The notes under the pieces are model-generated. The model did no database searches. It had not been told where the DNA came from and worked only from the letters and a program-made list of their open reading frames with translations. Below are positions 4,928 through 5,081 of a DNA stretch of 5,081 nt, one piece after another; positions within the stretch are counted from its first letter, which is position 1, and each line of letters begins with the position of its first letter. This stretch comes from CAZEQH01 sp964566875 (lineage in GTDB: Bacteria > Patescibacteriota > Minisyncoccia > Minisyncoccales > JANBVM01): the NCBI GenBank assembly GCA_964566875.1, contig CAZMJM010000033.1:1-5081 (forward strand), read 5' to 3'. Both the position numbers and the translations under genes were made by a program.

Positions 4928-5081
4928 ATGAAAAAAGCAACAATAGAAACCATCCGCCATTCTTTGTCCCACCTGATGGCTTCGGTAGTCTTGGAAATGT
5001 TCCCCAAGGCGAAAATCGGGATAGGGCCGGCCATTGAAAACGGATTTTATTATGATTTCGACCTTCCGGTAAGTTTAAGGC
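4928..5081 (+). CDS. thrS: Threonyl-tRNA synthetase, N-terminal part (runs off the window)
   Basis: ThrRS attaches threonine to tRNA-Thr in the cytoplasm. From ATG 4928-4930 the visible 51 residues include RHSLSHLMASVVLEMFPKAK and then IGIGPAIENGFYYDFDLP. This matches the beginning of the N2 editing domain of bacterial ThrRS (E. coli: HSCAHLLGHAIKQLWP, then GPVIDNGFYYDVD). H11 and H15 form the HxxxH pair of the editing site, equivalent to E. coli H73 and H77. Only ten residues precede this motif, so the N-terminal TGS domain (about 62 residues in E. coli) is absent. No Shine-Dalgarno is visible before the ATG. Expression is predicted to be set by the threonine attenuator at 4761-4870. The catalytic and anticodon-binding domains lie outside the window. 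Confidence 0.93.
   Translation, partial: MKKATIETIRHSLSHLMASVVLEMFPKAKIGIGPAIENGFYYDFDLPVSLR

Overview
The window looks like a compact bacterial chromosome segment. It holds one complete housekeeping gene, dnaE (replicative DNA polymerase III alpha subunit), and the first 51 codons of thrS (threonyl-tRNA synthetase). Upstream of these are a small beta-helix-like gene and an AT-rich stretch of small, partly broken genes. The short DnaE (about 1057 aa, ending at the OB fold), a ThrRS that starts directly at its editing domain without the TGS domain, and terminators and promoters packed into a few dozen bases suggest a streamlined lineage such as Patescibacteria/CPR. That placement is an inference from style, not from a marker gene. 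TGA is used as a stop (1447-1449), and nothing suggests a recoded genetic code.

Layout. Positions 1-960 are strongly AT-rich and look accessory. They contain the C-terminal end of an unrecognised protein (2-172), an overlapping frame with a single CX2CX2CX3C iron-sulfur motif (90-317; the two may be one frameshifted gene), a convergent unknown 110-aa gene on the minus strand (328-660), and a small gene (767-959) that reads well only if one base of an A6 run is removed. From about 976 onward the DNA is ordinary, less AT-rich genome. A hairpin terminator interleaved with a promoter leads to a TTG-started 135-aa beta-helix-like protein (1042-1449), whose terminator overlaps its own stop codon. 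Next come the dnaE promoter and dnaE (start probably 1540, end 4713).

The best find is between dnaE and thrS (4714-4927). Ten bases after dnaE stops there is a promoter (TTGACA-16-TAGAAT), followed by a 15-codon open frame, MKFLRFTTTTTTTTS, with eight consecutive threonine codons. After it come three mutually exclusive RNA stems: a 6-bp protector hairpin, a 13-bp antiterminator and a 7-bp terminator with a U tract. This is the full layout of a ribosome-mediated transcription attenuator, here predicted to switch on thrS when charged tRNA-Thr is scarce. The leader ATG lies only about four bases from the predicted transcription start.

Functionally, dnaE serves replication and thrS serves translation. 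They are neighbours but appear to be separate transcription units, although no terminator is visible right after dnaE, so dnaE transcripts would also pass through the attenuator.
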